DNA from: Chenopodium formosanum | Lineage: Eukaryota; Streptophyta; Magnoliopsida; Caryophyllales; Amaranthaceae | NCBI GenBank assembly: GCA_024500155.1 | Contig: CM044874.1 | Location: 46,660,384 to 46,724,383, forward strand | Direction of reading: 5' to 3' | DNA length: 64,000 nt | In this document: piece by piece, positions 11,718-24,325 of the stretch | Position numbering within the stretch: the stretch's first letter is position 1 | Layout: each line of letters opens with the position of its first letter | The notes under the pieces: generated by a model | What the model was told of the DNA's origin: nothing | Database searches by the model: none | What the model saw: the letters and a program-made list of their open reading frames with translations, nothing else | Translations under genes and position numbers: made by a program

Positions 11718-11820
11718 TAGCTAGAAAAATCATCCATGATCATAGGACCCTTACCCTTCAACCTCCTTGCCTTCTCGGCTTTATCCCTAGCAAAATAGTG
11801 GGACCAATCATCATATAATA
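11718..11820 (-). pseudogene. ATHILA ORF-1, C-terminal remnant
   Basis: A short minus-strand frame reads YDDWSHYFARDKAEKARRLK and ends in TAG near 11718. Its Lys/Arg-rich ending is the style of the C-terminus of Athila env-position proteins. It lies across element H from the main ORF-1 remnant at 15728-17094 and is in the right order to be its tail. The frame link across H cannot be proven because one edge of H is unclear. Confidence 0.4.
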
Positions 11821-12638
11821 ACTTTCATCATTACTCATCTCTAATCAATTCCTATGCTCACCTCATTTGGGCTCTTGTTCAGTTTCGATTCCAATTCAAA
11901 CTCAAACTCAAAGACAAAACATATTCCTCAAAATAGATAATATCCCAAATGATTTCATCCTTAAGCTCTTTAACCATATGCATTAAAATCAATCTCTTTA
12001 TCCTTATAACTTGGTGTCTCCATACACAAGTGTACAAAACTCAAATTGCTCATTTTTAATATCTAGACAACGTATCTTAACAACAAATTATCCCAAAAAG
12101 AATACTCACATTCATGTGATGATGTGCATCCAAAATTTCTTAAAAAAAATACATCTCAAATAAGACCATTGAAGCGAACCATCCTAACATAAGCAATCGA
12201 ACTCTCGAAATCCTTAACATTCCTCAAAATTCTCATCATAGAAACTCACAAGGTAAAGGTTTAGGGATCCTACAAGAAAACGGGATTAACTACCAATAGC
12301 AAACCCTTCCCATAACCATATAATACAGTTCTTGCAGAAAATTAAGTTCGATGTTCAATCAAACAATCTTGATAGCTCACATATAATGATTCACATATTA
12401 CATGTTGTCATCAATAAACATTTAGTCATACAACATGCTTGAACACCTCTAAAAAAAAATTATACATATGCACATAGGAAAGAAATTAAATTCTAGTCTA
12501 TATGCCCTTTCCTCTCCTACCCAAGCTCATCAACATGCTTATAAAAGCTTTTAACATATATTTCTTACCTCAATCCTTGCTTTCCTGCGACATGAACAAA
12601 CTAAAAATATTTTTGACTCCTTTTTTGTTTTTGTTTTT

Positions 12639-12679
<41 letters not shown>

Positions 12680-15600
12680 AAATTCAAAAATAAGCTTTAA
12701 AAAAGACCGAAAATTTTTTGGCTTTCTTAAAAAAAATTCGGACATCCTTAAAAAAAAAATCGGATGTTCTTCATCAAAAAAAAAAAAAAAAAATGGTCAT
12801 TCCTAAAATAAAAACAAAAATAAAATTCAAAACAATTTAGTTTAACACCATTTAATTAAATAAGCACTTGGCCAAGTTTTAAAACAAAACAATTTAAAAT
12901 ACATTTTTTTTTTTTTTTTGCTTTAGTGGTAATAAAATCTCAACCAAAGCTCCCAGATACCACTTTATTTGTAACATCCTAGAAATTCCTTTCTTTTAAA
13001 TATCCATTCTACTCTTTTAAAAACACGATTTAAGAATAAGTAAGACATTACCACCACCGTGAAAACGGCTAAGGCAATTATCAAAGATACACAGTGGAAG
13101 ACTCAAAATTAAAAACCGATTAAGCAAGTCAACTCAAAAGTCAACCAAACGAAAATAAAGTTTAAAACCAAACAAACAAAGTCAAATAAAATCAAACTAC
13201 AACATGGAACCATTAAAAGCCCTTATTCAAAAACCGTTCCAAAACCAAACCTTTGTGTTAGTCCACATAAAATATGTCATAAATAAATAAAGCATAAAAC
13301 ACCTTGTAACCTAATGAAAACTAGTAAGATTCACTCTTCTCTCATGTCCCATCATGATCATGCTTCAATACCTGAAAAGTTTATCTCTACTTGTTTCCAC
13401 TACTCTCCATTAAAAATGGGTCATCATAGGGCCAAGGTAAAGACATGGCCAAATACACAAACACACACAATCAGCAAAGCTGAGTACATAAGCATAAATT
13501 AGCCACACTAACATGCTTTCATCTATCAACACACACTTACCTCATTGCACCTGTTCACCAGCATACACACCAATCAACACGACACAATGACATAGACACT
13601 AATTAATTCATTTTGCGTTGATTACGCATCGAATGGGTTTCCACCTCCTAACCTCCCCCAAATAAATTTGAGGTTAACTGACACGGGACCTAACCGTGCC
13701 AGCGACAAAACCACTCAAAGGTGGCGGAATTCCTGCGCATAATAATAAATAAAAAAAAAGGAATATACAACGTCCTGTACTCCATAAGAAGTTATGGTTA
13801 AATATAAAACCCCATAACTCCTCCCATTGTTCATACTCAAGGTATATACGTTCCAAGAGTTTTGGTGTGTAATCTCTTTTACTTTACGTTATTTACATAT
13901 TATTAGACTTGGTGATGACTCTCAAAGCATAATAAGTCAATCAACAATAATTATTCAATCAAACAAACATACCAATTTAATTCTTGAATAATTAGTGACC
14001 ACATATTATTTAATGTTGAACCCATTTTAATTCTACCTCAAGTGTCAAAGACACCCTAAACGCATAATGCGCCAAAATTCCTATCCCTCGTGTTAAAAAC
14101 ACCTTAAGTGCACAAAGGCACCAACATACAATTTATTCCTTGTGTACATAGACACTTATATAGCTCCTTCCTCATGCTTAAAGCATCAATAAAAATTATT
14201 AGAACCATAATAAAATTCCTTTTCAATATTCTAAACATAATCAAATATGTAGTTTAATTAATCATGCCTTCTAACATGCCATAAATAAAAATGTGGTTCA
14301 AACACAGCATGCCCAAAATATAATCTTCCAATCTATAACCATCACAAATAATTCATGCTTCCCAATTCAATCACAAACATCATAAATTCACAATTCCATA
14401 CATATACCTTAGCATGATACTACTTGTAATGAATTGAAATCAAACCTAGCATGATTCTACATCACCAAAATATGCTAAGTACGCGTACGTACCTCAATTA
14501 AGCTCTTAAAATGGTCAATTACACTACAACACCTCTCGAACCAAGTCTCCTACATAAAGGGACAATAAACCTATATTAATTACCTTAGTATACACAAATT
14601 TCCAGCAACTTTTAAACATTTAAAAACCTCACTAACAAGCTGAAATTTTAGTTTAAAACCTTTAAAACTCTCTCTTTAAGAGAGTAATTAAAACCACAAA
14701 GTGAAAACTCAATTATAGTGTTCATATAAAAATTCCAGCATACTTTTTAAGGCATAAACCCTTTAAAAAAAATTTGAAAATTATATTAAAATCACTTAAA
14801 ATATTCTCTACTTATGGGTAATCAACTCCCTTTAATTAATACACAAAAGTAGTATGTAAATAATAATTCCAGCATTATTCTATTAAAAAAAAACCCATTA
14901 AAATTTCATTAAAACTCCATAAAGATACAATCTTTAAGCTTTATTACCACTTACAATCAATGGGTATATGAAACCCCCAAATCAGTTGTGAGTTAGAACC
15001 CTAAAAATCAACACTTTAATAATTAAAACCCTAACTTATAATATTATGAAATCTTAAAATAAAACACATTATTATTTAAAATTTACAATCTTTAATCATC
15101 AAAACATAATTATGATACTAATCAAACATAATTTGAATAATTAAAACCAAAACCCATAAATAAAATCATCAAAATAGCTAGAATGAAAAGAGGAGAGAAA
15201 AGGGAAGAAGGAGGTGACCCGTGGTGGTGGTGGTCGGCTGGTCGCCGGCGGCTGCTGGGCGGCCGGAGGTGGCTGGTGACGTGGCAGGTGTGAGGTGGCG
15301 GGTGATGTGGTGGAGCAAAGCTTCCAACTTCTCCTTGCATTGTGAGCAGTTCACGTGAAGCAGCGGAAAAGAAAAGTAAGAACAAGAGAAGAAAATATGG
15401 AAGAAGGAAAAGAAAAAAAAAGCTTACCCCTTTGACTTTTGTGTGGCAAATTTGGGGATCAAAGGGATATTTATAGAATAGGGTAAATTATAATTATTTG
15501 GGCCTCATAAGAAATGGTATGATGGGAAGAATAATTGGCCCAAATAAATTAGTAAATAAAATGATTAGCCTTATAGTGAAAATGGGCTACATTTAGATTA

Positions 15601-15727
15601 ATTAGTTATTGACCCAAAACTTGTTTTATTTATATATTCCAATAATTAAAATAGTTTGACCCAAAATATATTTTATTATTAAATAAATAATATATATATA
15701 AAATACATTAAAATACGGGGTATTACA
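11821..15727 (-). mobile_element. LTR-like insertion H within element A
   Basis: An LTR-like unit (12970-15727) is followed, on the minus strand, by AAAG and TGGTATCTGGGAGC, a degenerate version of the common primer site TGGTATCAGAGC. The region 11821-12969 would then be the start of its internal part; it is AT-rich, with a T tract of about 35 bp at 12641-12676 and no gene I recognise. A second LTR is not present and I find no clear target duplication, so H is truncated or its left edge is misplaced. Confidence 0.5.
12970..15727 (-). repeat. LTR-like sequence of element H
   Basis: On the minus strand it starts TGTAATACCCCG and ends GGATGTTACA, short inverted ends of LTR type. A TATA box, TTCTATAAATATCC, lies at about 15466-15479, some 250 bp from the start. 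A GC-rich stretch lies downstream at about 15220-15310. At about 2.76 kb it would be a long LTR of the kind seen in gene-less LARD elements. Confidence 0.5.
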
Positions 15728-17094
15728 GGTACGGATAGTTAAGATATGGTTTGATATCCCCTCTCATGACATGGAAATCATAGACTTTTCTAGCATGAAA
15801 GTCATAGCCTAATACAAAACCGCACCCCAAAGGTGAACAATTTAGAACATTTGTTATGGAATCAATTTTAGCATGCAAAAGAGACAAGTCAATAGTAGAA
15901 ATAGTAGAAGAAGAGGGAGGAGTTGAGGATGTACGTCCCCGGGAAGATTTACCTTTGCGGGATGAAGATGGAGCAAGAGGAAGATAAGGATTATTCCACA
16001 AGTTAAGCAACGGAGGTCTCTTGAGGGCTTGATCAATCAGCACCTTATTAGGTCTCCATGGAAGAGGGGTGTCCACACATCTAACCATAGCCTCAGGATG
16101 AAAGATAGGGCACCAATCCGTAGTCCTTGTAACCTTCCAAATAAGCTTTCTTTGGTGGTGCGCTCCAAAAAACGTTGATTAATCATGGCATAGATGCTTA
16201 AGAAGTGGTAAGGAGCTTTCTCGCTTTTATCATGGATTGGAATAAGCGACACGAGCATTGCTTCATACTTCTTGTTAAGAAAAAGGATCAAAATGGTGAT
16301 CATACCCCCCAATTGGATACTTCCGGAGAGATGGACACCATCTCTTATATCAAGGAAACGGTCGAGCAAACGCGAAGTGAAGTCGATGACCGCTATCCCC
16401 TCTTCAAATGGCTTATCCGCTAGCCATAACAAACTCAACTCCTCTTGACAAATAGCACCAAGGGATTCCTTGGAGAAGAAAGTATATGTGAGGAGTCGGC
16501 TAAAATACCTCAAGGCCGCATGAATAATTGACATTGCCTTAGAATATTGAGGACTATATGAGTCCTCGACAGAAATATGCCTCCACCACATGAATTCACA
16601 ATAATTGTTATCACGTTACACAGTACCGAAATACCTCATACACAAGTGGGACATCCTCACTAGGAGTTGGAAACTTGAAGACCTCATTAAGATAGGAAAA
16701 GAGGCACCGAATGATCATTGTTGAAAACATGAAAAGGAATTCTTTGAGAAGTTTCACCTTCCAAATCTTCCTCAAGGACCTCAAGAGAAGAAAGGAATTC
16801 GAAAGTAATCCGAGAGTAAGTAGGAGCATGAAGGCTTAGGAACTCCTCTAACCCCAAGTTTCGAGCTAAAAATCTCACATCATCGTCGATACCCAACAAA
16901 GTAGTCGTCGACGAATCATAAAATCTAGTAGAAAAGAGTGTCCGAGTTGAAAGCTTGGCAAATATCTCCCAATGCTCTTCCTTTGTGTACTCAATTTCAT
17001 AAGTCTGTGAAATGTGTGAAGGGGGAGGAACCACCTCCCTATAGGTAGAGCATCTAGCCCTCTTAGCTCGACGGAGAGGAACCATTCTACACAC
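15728..17094 (-). pseudogene. ATHILA ORF-1 protein (env position), broken
   Basis: The minus strand encodes an ATHILA ORF-1 type protein (Pfam PF03078 by pattern). The N-terminal part at 17094-16687 contains STRFYDSSTTTLLGIDDDV and APTYSRITFEFLSSLEVLEE, the family's hallmark region. Near 16705 the frame shifts and continues as SYLNEVFKFPTPSEDVPLV, ending at a stop at 16611. A second block, 16591-16037, holds RYFSRLLTYTFFSKES and a further conserved stretch. A third, 16088-15728, has a Ser/Pro-rich linker and is cut off by element H. The gene lies 3' of pol, where Athila elements carry their env-like gene. The role of the protein is unknown. At least one frameshift and several stops make it non-functional. 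Confidence 0.7.
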
Positions 17095-17856
17095 ATAATT
17101 GAAAAATGCTCTAGTGAGTAAAGACTATGAGTCACAAGTATGCATCATGAGAAACAACACTCCAAACCATCATTAAAAATAAACTATGCACATTAACATT
17201 ACTATATCAATATAATCAAACTATAATCTCAACAAAGGTGGTGCCAAAATTATAGAATGTTCAAGCAAAATCATCAAGTACAAGTTCATAATAATAACCA
17301 AAATTTCATAATTAACACAACAAATGAAGGAGTTGTAAGCAATATGCATACAAATATGAGGCTATAACCAAATCAATCTAAACACTCATGAACAACCAAG
17401 GTAGAAAATTTATCATAACTATCAATAGAAATGAAGAAATCATGCCTTAGATTGATGAGAGTTTACAAAGAAAAGAAACACAAAGCACTAGCAAACACAA
17501 ATATGCCAAATTGCAAGCAACAAACCCCAAACCAAAGGGGTACCTGAAAATCCCAACTTTAGGAAAGAGAAAATCACAACGAAAGTGTTAAAGTAGGGAT
17601 TAAGAGTAATAAACAACTAAATGAAGTGAAAAATGGTGAAATTTCTATAGTAAAATAGTGAAGGAAAATTGTGATGATGCTTGAACATTAACCAAGTAGA
17701 AATAAAATGAAAATAAGAGAGAGAAAAAGAGAGAAGGTCGGTGCGTTTAAAGGACATCAGCAGGGGGTGCGCGGCCGCGCCACAGGTCTGCGCGCCCGCG
17801 GGGCGGCTCCTTAGTCGCGCGCGCCTGCGCCCTTCTTGGTATGCCATCATCCGAAT
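17095..17856 (-). other. Element A spacer upstream of ORF-1
   Basis: No gene seen. The stretch lies between the end of pol and ORF-1 on the minus strand and could hold an internal promoter. It contains the GC-rich array at 17767-17840. Positions 17849-17856 are the left copy of the MITE target duplication ATCCGAAT. Confidence 0.5.
17767..17840. repeat. Internal GC-rich palindrome array in element A
   Basis: GCGCGGCCGCGCC near 17770, GCGCGCCCGCGGGGCGG near 17792 and TCGCGCGCGCCTGCGC near 17815 share the vocabulary of the element A LTR arrays. On the minus strand it lies about 700 bp upstream of the ORF-1 start. Confidence 0.8.
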
Positions 17857-18512
17857 TAGAGGTGATTATTTGCGGGCTTAGGCGGGTAGCAGGCCGGGTT
17901 TATGCTTATTTTTTTGTACAACAGGCTTCATGTATCAAACCCGAACCCTTTTATGCAGGCTTGATACTTTGTCCATGCCCGCTTACTAAACGGGTCGGGC
18001 TTGACTGCGGCTAACGAGCCTTAAGTTTTTTGTTGTATTTTTTTATAACACTAATTAATCTATTTATTATTTACATGTGCTAAAATTATTTTGGTAGAGT
18101 TGTCTTAAAAATTTTTATTCACAAATAATGATAATAGAAATTAAAAACACACAAAATATGTCATAATATAAAATTAAAATAAATAATTGTAACCAATAAA
18201 AGCTTATAGTTCATTATAGTCTCTCTGTATTGATTATTTTATTTTCTTAAATACACAAAGTATTATTTTTATTATTAAATATATCACTAACTAAATAAAA
18301 ATTATTAAAATAGTATTATTATTATTATAAATGGGCCTGGCGGGCTAGCCCAAGACACATATTTTCTTGTCCATAACTGCCAATTTCCATTAACGGGTCG
18401 GGCCTAGCCCGCCCAAATATCCAATATTTTTCAAAAAGGTTGTCCAAGCCCATCTTCTTTGCGGGCCGGGTTGGGCGGGCTTAGCGGGCCGTCCCGCCCA
18501 TGGACAACTCTA
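17857..18512. mobile_element. hAT-type MITE
   Basis: A 656-bp non-autonomous DNA transposon. It starts TAGAGGTGATTATTTGCGGG and its other end read in reverse is TAGAGTTGTCCATGGGCGGG, giving imperfect terminal inverted repeats. It is flanked by an exact 8-bp duplication, ATCCGAAT, at 17849-17856 and 18513-18520, the size expected for hAT transposition. Inside are many GGGC/GCCC runs near both ends and an AT-rich centre. It has no coding capacity. Confidence 0.93.
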
Positions 18513-18895
18513 ATCCGAATCCCTTCTCGTTTGCACATTGGTGAGTACATAGGAAATGATCATGATAAAGGTTGAGGCAAGCAGTTTCTAAACCCCAAGA
18601 ATGTGTGTTCAACACAATATTTTTATGAGCCCACCATTTGAACCCACCAAACTTCAACTTTTAAGCATACATCCAATTCACCAACTTGAGAAATATCTCT
18701 TCAAAAAAGGCACCAAAATTGTTGGAAATCCAATCAAAACCACCTAAAAAAAAACAATCAAGAAAGGAAATCAAATAAGAATAAAAACAATAAAAAGAAA
18801 ACAAAAATGAAGAAAAATAGAGAAAATGGTTAGAAACTCGGGTTGCCTCCCAAAAAGCGGTTGTTTAAATTCATTAGCTTGACGTTCTCCACCCT
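18513..18895 (-). other. Element A spacer after pol
   Basis: No gene. After the MITE duplication, the text at about 18580-18700 (GCAGTTTCTAAAC and following) resembles 8630-8760 of the A LTR, so this spacer shares a diverged LTR-like module. Minus-strand GGGAGGCAACCC at about 18841-18853 follows the pol stop. Confidence 0.45.
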
Positions 18896-21800
18896 TCAAG
18901 GTGGATAAAAAAATTTCATATCATGAACAAACCCCACAAAAACTCCATCATAGTAGCGCTTGAGCCTATGACCATTGACTTTGAAAGTTCTTGAAAAATC
19001 CAAAGGAGATATTTCAACCGCACCAATAGGAAAAACCTCTTGAACAACAAAAGGACCACTCCAACGAGACATTAGCTTCCCGGGAAATAATCTCATCCTA
19101 GAATTGTAAAGGAGGACCTTGTCACCAACATTGAACTTCTTTTTCACAATTAGCTTATCATGCACTTCCTTAGTGCGAGTCTTGTACATGCTTGCAACTT
19201 ATGGAGATCAAGCTAACGTTGCTCACCCGCACTTGCCAAATCGAAATTGATTTTCATTATAGCCTAATGAGTACGATGCTCAAGTTCGACCGGAAGATGA
19301 CAAGACTTCCCATAAACCAAGCGGTAAGGAGTAGTCACAATAGGAGTTTTAAAAGCCTTTCTATATGCCCACAAGGCATCATCTAGCTTTTCCGACCAAT
19401 CCTTCCTATTTCTTGCTACCGTCTTCTCAAGCATCAATTTGATTTGACGGTTAGACACTTTGACTTTCCCACTAGTTTGAGGGTGATAGGGGAGCCCGGA
19501 ACGTTGATTAATTCCATGTTTCTTCAACATCTTGCAGAAGGCGCTATGCACAAAATGAGATCCATTATCACTAATAATTGCCTATGGGATGCAAACCTTG
19601 GGAAGATTATCTTCATAAACATCTTCATTGCTACCTTATGGTCATTGTTAGGTGAGGCAATAGCTTCCACCCATTTTGATACATAATCAACGACAACAAG
19701 GATATATTGATTCCCATATGAAGTAGGAAAAGGACCCATGAAGTCTATTCCCCAAACATTAAAATCCTCCAACTCTAGAATGGGTTGTTGGGGCATTTCG
19801 TTTGTCTTTGAAATGTTTCAAGTCCTTTGGCATCGGTCACAAATCTTGACAAACTCCCAAACATTCTTGAAGCGATTTGGCCACCATAGTCCGCATTGAA
19901 GCACCTTCGAAGCCGTTTTTGAGACACCCATGTGACCTCCACTCGGATCCGAGTGACATATCTTCAACACACTAGGAAACTCCTCATTTGGAACATATCT
20001 CCTCAACAGCCCATCAACACCCCTTTTGTACAAAATCGGTTACCCAAACATAATGCCTAGCCTCCCTTTTTAGCTTATTTCTTCGATTCTTGGAAAATGA
20101 AGGAGGAAATTCCCCACAAGCAAGATAGTTCACCAAATCGCCAAACCATGGGATTTCCTTCACATCTATAGCATACAAAGAATCATCTAACATTCTATCT
20201 TCAATGGGAGACCCATCATCTTGAACTTGAAAATCCTCAAGCCTAGATAGATTATCCGCTACCACATTCTCCGCTCCTTTCTTATCTCTAATCTCAAGGT
20301 CAAAAGTTTGAAGCTCTAACACCCATCAAATTAGTCTTGGCTTTGATTCCTTCTTCCCAAAAAGGTATTTTAGGGCCGCATGATCGGTGAACACAATTGT
20401 TTTGGACCCCAACAAATAGCAACGAAATTTTTCAAAGGAATGAACAATAACCAAGAACTCCTTCTCCGTTGTAGTGTAATTCCGTTGAGCTCCATTTAGA
20501 GTCTTGGACATATAATAACTCACATGAAGTTTCTTATTAATTCTTTGACCTAAAACTCTTCCAATAGCCGTATCACTTGCATCACACATTAACTCAAATG
20601 GCAAGTCCCATCTTGAAGCTTGAAAAATTGGAGTGGAGATTAGAGCTTTCATCAACTTATTGAATGCCTCCAAACACTTGTCATCGAATACAAACTCAAC
20701 AGCCTTTTGAAGAAGATCATTGAGGGGCTTTGTAGTGAGGGAAAAATCTTTAATGAATCTTCAATAGAAACCGGTATGGCCCAAAAATGATCTCACACCT
20801 TTCACATTGACCGGAGGTGGCAACTTTTCGATAACCTCAATCTTCGCCTTGTCAACCTCTATGCCTTTGTGGGAAATTTTCTGCCCAAGGACTATTCCTT
20901 CTTCAACCATGAAATGACATTTTTCTCAATTCAACACCAAATTCACTTTCTCACATCTTGCCAAACACTTTTCAAGATTTTCTAGGCATGCTTCAAAGGA
21001 AACTCCACCTATGGAAATATCATCCATAAACACCTCCATCTCCTCCTCCAACATGTCTCCAAAGATACTCATCAAATACCATTGGAAAGTGGCGGGAGCA
21101 TTGCAAAGGCCAAATGGCATTCTCCTATAAGCAAAGGTACCATAGGGACAAGTAAAAGTAGTTTTCTCTTTGTCATTGGGATGAATAAGATTTGGAAAAA
21201 TCCCGAGTAACCATCAAGGAAACAATAGTACTTGTGCCTCTTTAGTCTTTCAAGCATTTGATCAATGAAAGAAAGGGGGGAATGATATTTCTTAGTCTAT
21301 ACACATCCGCCAACTGGTGGCCGTCCTTGTTGGAATAAGCTCACCTTTTTCATTCTTGACGACAGTCATGCCTCCCTTCTTTGGAACGACATGAACAGGT
21401 GAGACCCATCTAGAGCTTAAGATGGGGAATATGATTCCCGTATCTAGAAGCTTAGTGATCTCTTTCTTCACTACCTCCCCCATTTAGGGATGTAATTTCC
21501 GTTGTCGTTCAATAGAAGGAAGGACACCCTCCTCAAGGGTTATGTGGTGTGTACACAAAACAGGGCTTATACCTTTGAGGTCATCAATGGTATAACCTAA
21601 AGCACCTTTGTGCTTTCTCAAAACACCGCATAATGTTTGAGCTTGGCTTTTACTCAAAGATGCGCTAACAATCACGGGGTTAGTATAATTTTGGTCTAAA
21701 AAAACATACCTTAGGTGTGATGGTAAAGGTTTGAGCTCTACCATACGAACACCTTTACATTCCTTGATCGAAGCCGCTTGCAAAGCCTCTTGGCTTGAGA

Positions 21801-22032
21801 TTTTAATGCGAATTTGCTCATCACTTCCCTCAACGCTTCCATCCAACAAGCTCTCATACAAAGCCATGTCCTTGATAGGAGCACCTATCTTTTCCTTATT
21901 CAACAAAACACACTCAAGAGGATCATTAGTTGTGAGTAAGTGCTCATGCATTGAATGTACAAGATTATCTAAGATTTCAACTCTCACGCAATTCTTAAGA
22001 GATGAAGAAGGATATTTCATACTTTCATTCAA
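18896..22032 (-). pseudogene. Athila pol (RT, RNase H, integrase), broken
   Basis: Minus-strand reverse transcriptase, RNase H and integrase in Ty3 order. RT begins near 21483 (SSRWVSPVHVVPKKGG). The palm motif is FMDD at about 21019-21030, the usual Athila form of YxDD. RNase H follows at 20673-20326 (MCDASDTAIG, TTEKEFLVIVHSFEKFR). Integrase has its zinc region near 20000-19830 (HSDPSGGHMG, CDRCQ) and core near 19760 (WGIDFMGPF). The C-terminal piece, 19189-18896, ends with an intact stop. The frame shifts several times (near 21250, 20030 and 19570), and the catalytic Glu is Lys (GKVKVSNR). The product would act in the cytoplasmic particle to copy and insert the element; this copy cannot. 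Confidence 0.85.
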
Positions 22033-22958
22033 ATCAAATTCAACTCCCTCATCTCCAATTTTAAGTTAAATCTTAGAACTTTTGACATCAATCAAAGCAC
22101 CCGAAGTAGCAAGAAATGGTCTAACAAAAAATAATAGGAATTGTAGAATCCTCATCTATGTCAAGGACCACAAAATCTACCGGAATGATGAACTTTCCTA
22201 CCCTTAGGGTAACATCCTCTACCTTGCCCCTTGGGATCCTAATTGATCTATCGGCTAATTGTAAGGTAATGTTGGTAGGTAAAAGTTTTCCCTTCTCTAG
22301 TCTTTGAATATACCGAGCATGTCATAACGCTAACACTAGCTCATAAATCACACAAGGCATTATCAATTCACATTTTATAAATAGCACAAGGGATAGAAAA
22401 GTTTCCGGGATCCTTCAACTTGGGTGGGATTTTGTTCATTATGATTGCACTACAATTCTCGGTCAACATAACCATTTTTGCCACATCACAAGTTCTTTTT
22501 CCATTCAAAATCTCCTTACGGAACTTTGCATAATTTGGCATTTGTTCTATCACATCGGTAAAAGGAAGAGTAAGATGAAGTTGTCTAAGTATCTCTATAA
22601 ATTTCCCAAATTGCTCGTCTAGCTTGTGACTATTAAACTTTTGGGGGTAAGGGAGCTTAGGTTTATAAACTTCTCTTTCTCTCTCCTTCATCTTCTCAAC
22701 TTGTTCCTTATTGACTTCCTCAACTAATGTATTCTCATCTCTTTCATTCTCAATTTGGCCATTGCTAGGACTATCATTATCATCACTCTTCTTAGAGATT
22801 TCACTCTTAAGGACCCTACCACTTCTAGTCACAATATCATTCATATGGCTTTTAAGATCTAAGCTTTGTGAAGACAAAGAAGAAAGATTTTTAAATTCCA
22901 TAAACTCATTAGCCAATTGAGAAATTTGGTTCTCTAACCCCTTATGGCAAGTTAACAT
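22033..22958 (-). pseudogene. Athila gag-protease linker region, broken
   Basis: Minus-strand continuation of gag-pol. The frame 22958-22368 is open and contains KPKLPYPQKFNSHKLDEQF, EQMPNYAKFRKEILNGK and KIPPKLKDPGNFSIPC, which together are the conserved block between Gag and protease in Athila polyproteins. The protease-like part follows at 22367-22040 (KVEDVTLRVGKFIIPVDFVV, DIDEDSTIPII) but carries stops and an altered frame. The aspartic protease would cut the polyprotein in the particle. Confidence 0.75.
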
Positions 22959-22967
22959 GTCATTGAA

Positions 22968-24320
22968 TTTCTAATTACTTAGGGTCATGTAGGTTTCCAA
23001 CAATTTGGCTTGCTTCTCTATGACACCTTACAAGAAACTCCTAGATGAAAATGACTGATCATACAAATTATCACTATGCTCTTGAGTATTCGGAACAAAT
23101 CCAAGTGGGGCATCTCTTTGACCATTCGATTGGAAATTTCCCCTACTTTGATTGTTCCAATTACCTCTACATTGATTTTGGCCGCTATCGTGATTATGGT
23201 TACCATAACCTTGGTTATAGTCCCCATATCCTTGGCCATGACCTTGACCATTATAACTATGGTTGTTATAGCTACCACAATTCCCTTGGATTCCATGGTT
23301 TCTATAACCGCCATTTTGGTTATAATTGTCATAGTTCATTTGGTTGTGATAATTCATATTTCCAACATTCCTTTGAGCATCAAATCTAGGTCCAAAATTG
23401 TTATTAGCAACTAAGTTCACATGTTCATTCTCACTCCCAACATATTCATTACAAGGAACATTAGGGCAAAAAGAAGCACCGTGGTCATTCATTCCACACA
23501 AATCACAAAACCAACATTCTCTAATCATGCAACAAGAAGAAGGAAGAGAGTTAGAGGAAGGAGTACCTCTCCCCTTAATTTGGGAGGGAAGAATTGGTGC
23601 TTGTGAGGTCGCGCTCTCGAGCTTATACTTGATAGAAACTACCTCCTTTCCTAAATCCGAAATTTGAGTCAACAAATTGTTGATAGCATTGAGTTGTTCC
23701 ATTGAGAATCCCATTGTACTACTTATGTTTATCGACTCCTTCTCACCATCTTGCCATTCCATGTAGTTTCTAACTACATCCTCAATGATACCTACAACCT
23801 CTTCCTCATTCTTATTCATGATTGGGCCTCCGGCTCTGACATCTAGACTTGCTCTCCCTTGAGGACTCAAACCGCCATAAAAAATTTGAATGATTAGGTA
23901 AGTGGGGATTCCATGGTGAGGACACTCACGTTGGTACTCTTTGTATCTCTCCCATGCTTCATTAAGACTTTCACTAGACTTTTGCTTGAAAACTTGAATT
24001 AAAGCTCTTGCCTTCGTCGTTTTCTTTTGAGGGAAGAAACGGGAAAGGAATTCCTTGGTGACTTAATCTCAAGTTTTCAAAGAATTAGACTTCACTTCAT
24101 TATTTAACCACTCTTGAGCTCTTCCAATTAGATAAGAAGGAAATAGCTTAAGCCTTATGAATTCTTGAGCTACCTCGCTCACCTTTATTGTGTTGCAATA
24201 TTTCTCGAATTCCTTAAAATGATTTAGGGGGCTCTCATTAACTCCTCCACTATATTGCCTCCTTTCGATCAAAGTTATCATAGACGACTTGATTTCAAAT
24301 TCACTATCCTAGATTAATAA
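22968..24320 (-). pseudogene. Athila gag, main part, broken
   Basis: The Gag core encodes the particle protein of element A. Conserved landmarks in order are FEKYCNTIKVSEVAQEFIRL, FPSYLIGRAQEWLNN, NEAWERYKEYQRECPHHGIP and a zinc knuckle CDLCGMNDHGASFC (C-x2-C-x4-H-x4-C) near 23490. A Gly/Asn/Tyr-rich tail follows. In-frame stops include a TAG near 24309 (a Gln would fit) and TGA and TAA near 24064-24070. The first 26 codons lie at 60640-60717, on the other side of element B: the frame at the insertion point continues exactly across the duplicated TGGAG, which confirms B as an insertion. Confidence 0.8.
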
Positions 24321-24325
24321 TGGAG

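Noticed and set aside
12641..12676. Long T tract as a poly(A) tail of a LINE or SINE
   Set aside because: No retroposon sequence or target duplication was found beside it; it looks like a simple repeat.
15122..15385. Minus-strand frame of 87 codons in H
   Set aside because: His/Pro-rich composition comes from the GC-rich leader of the LTR-like unit; no recognisable domain.
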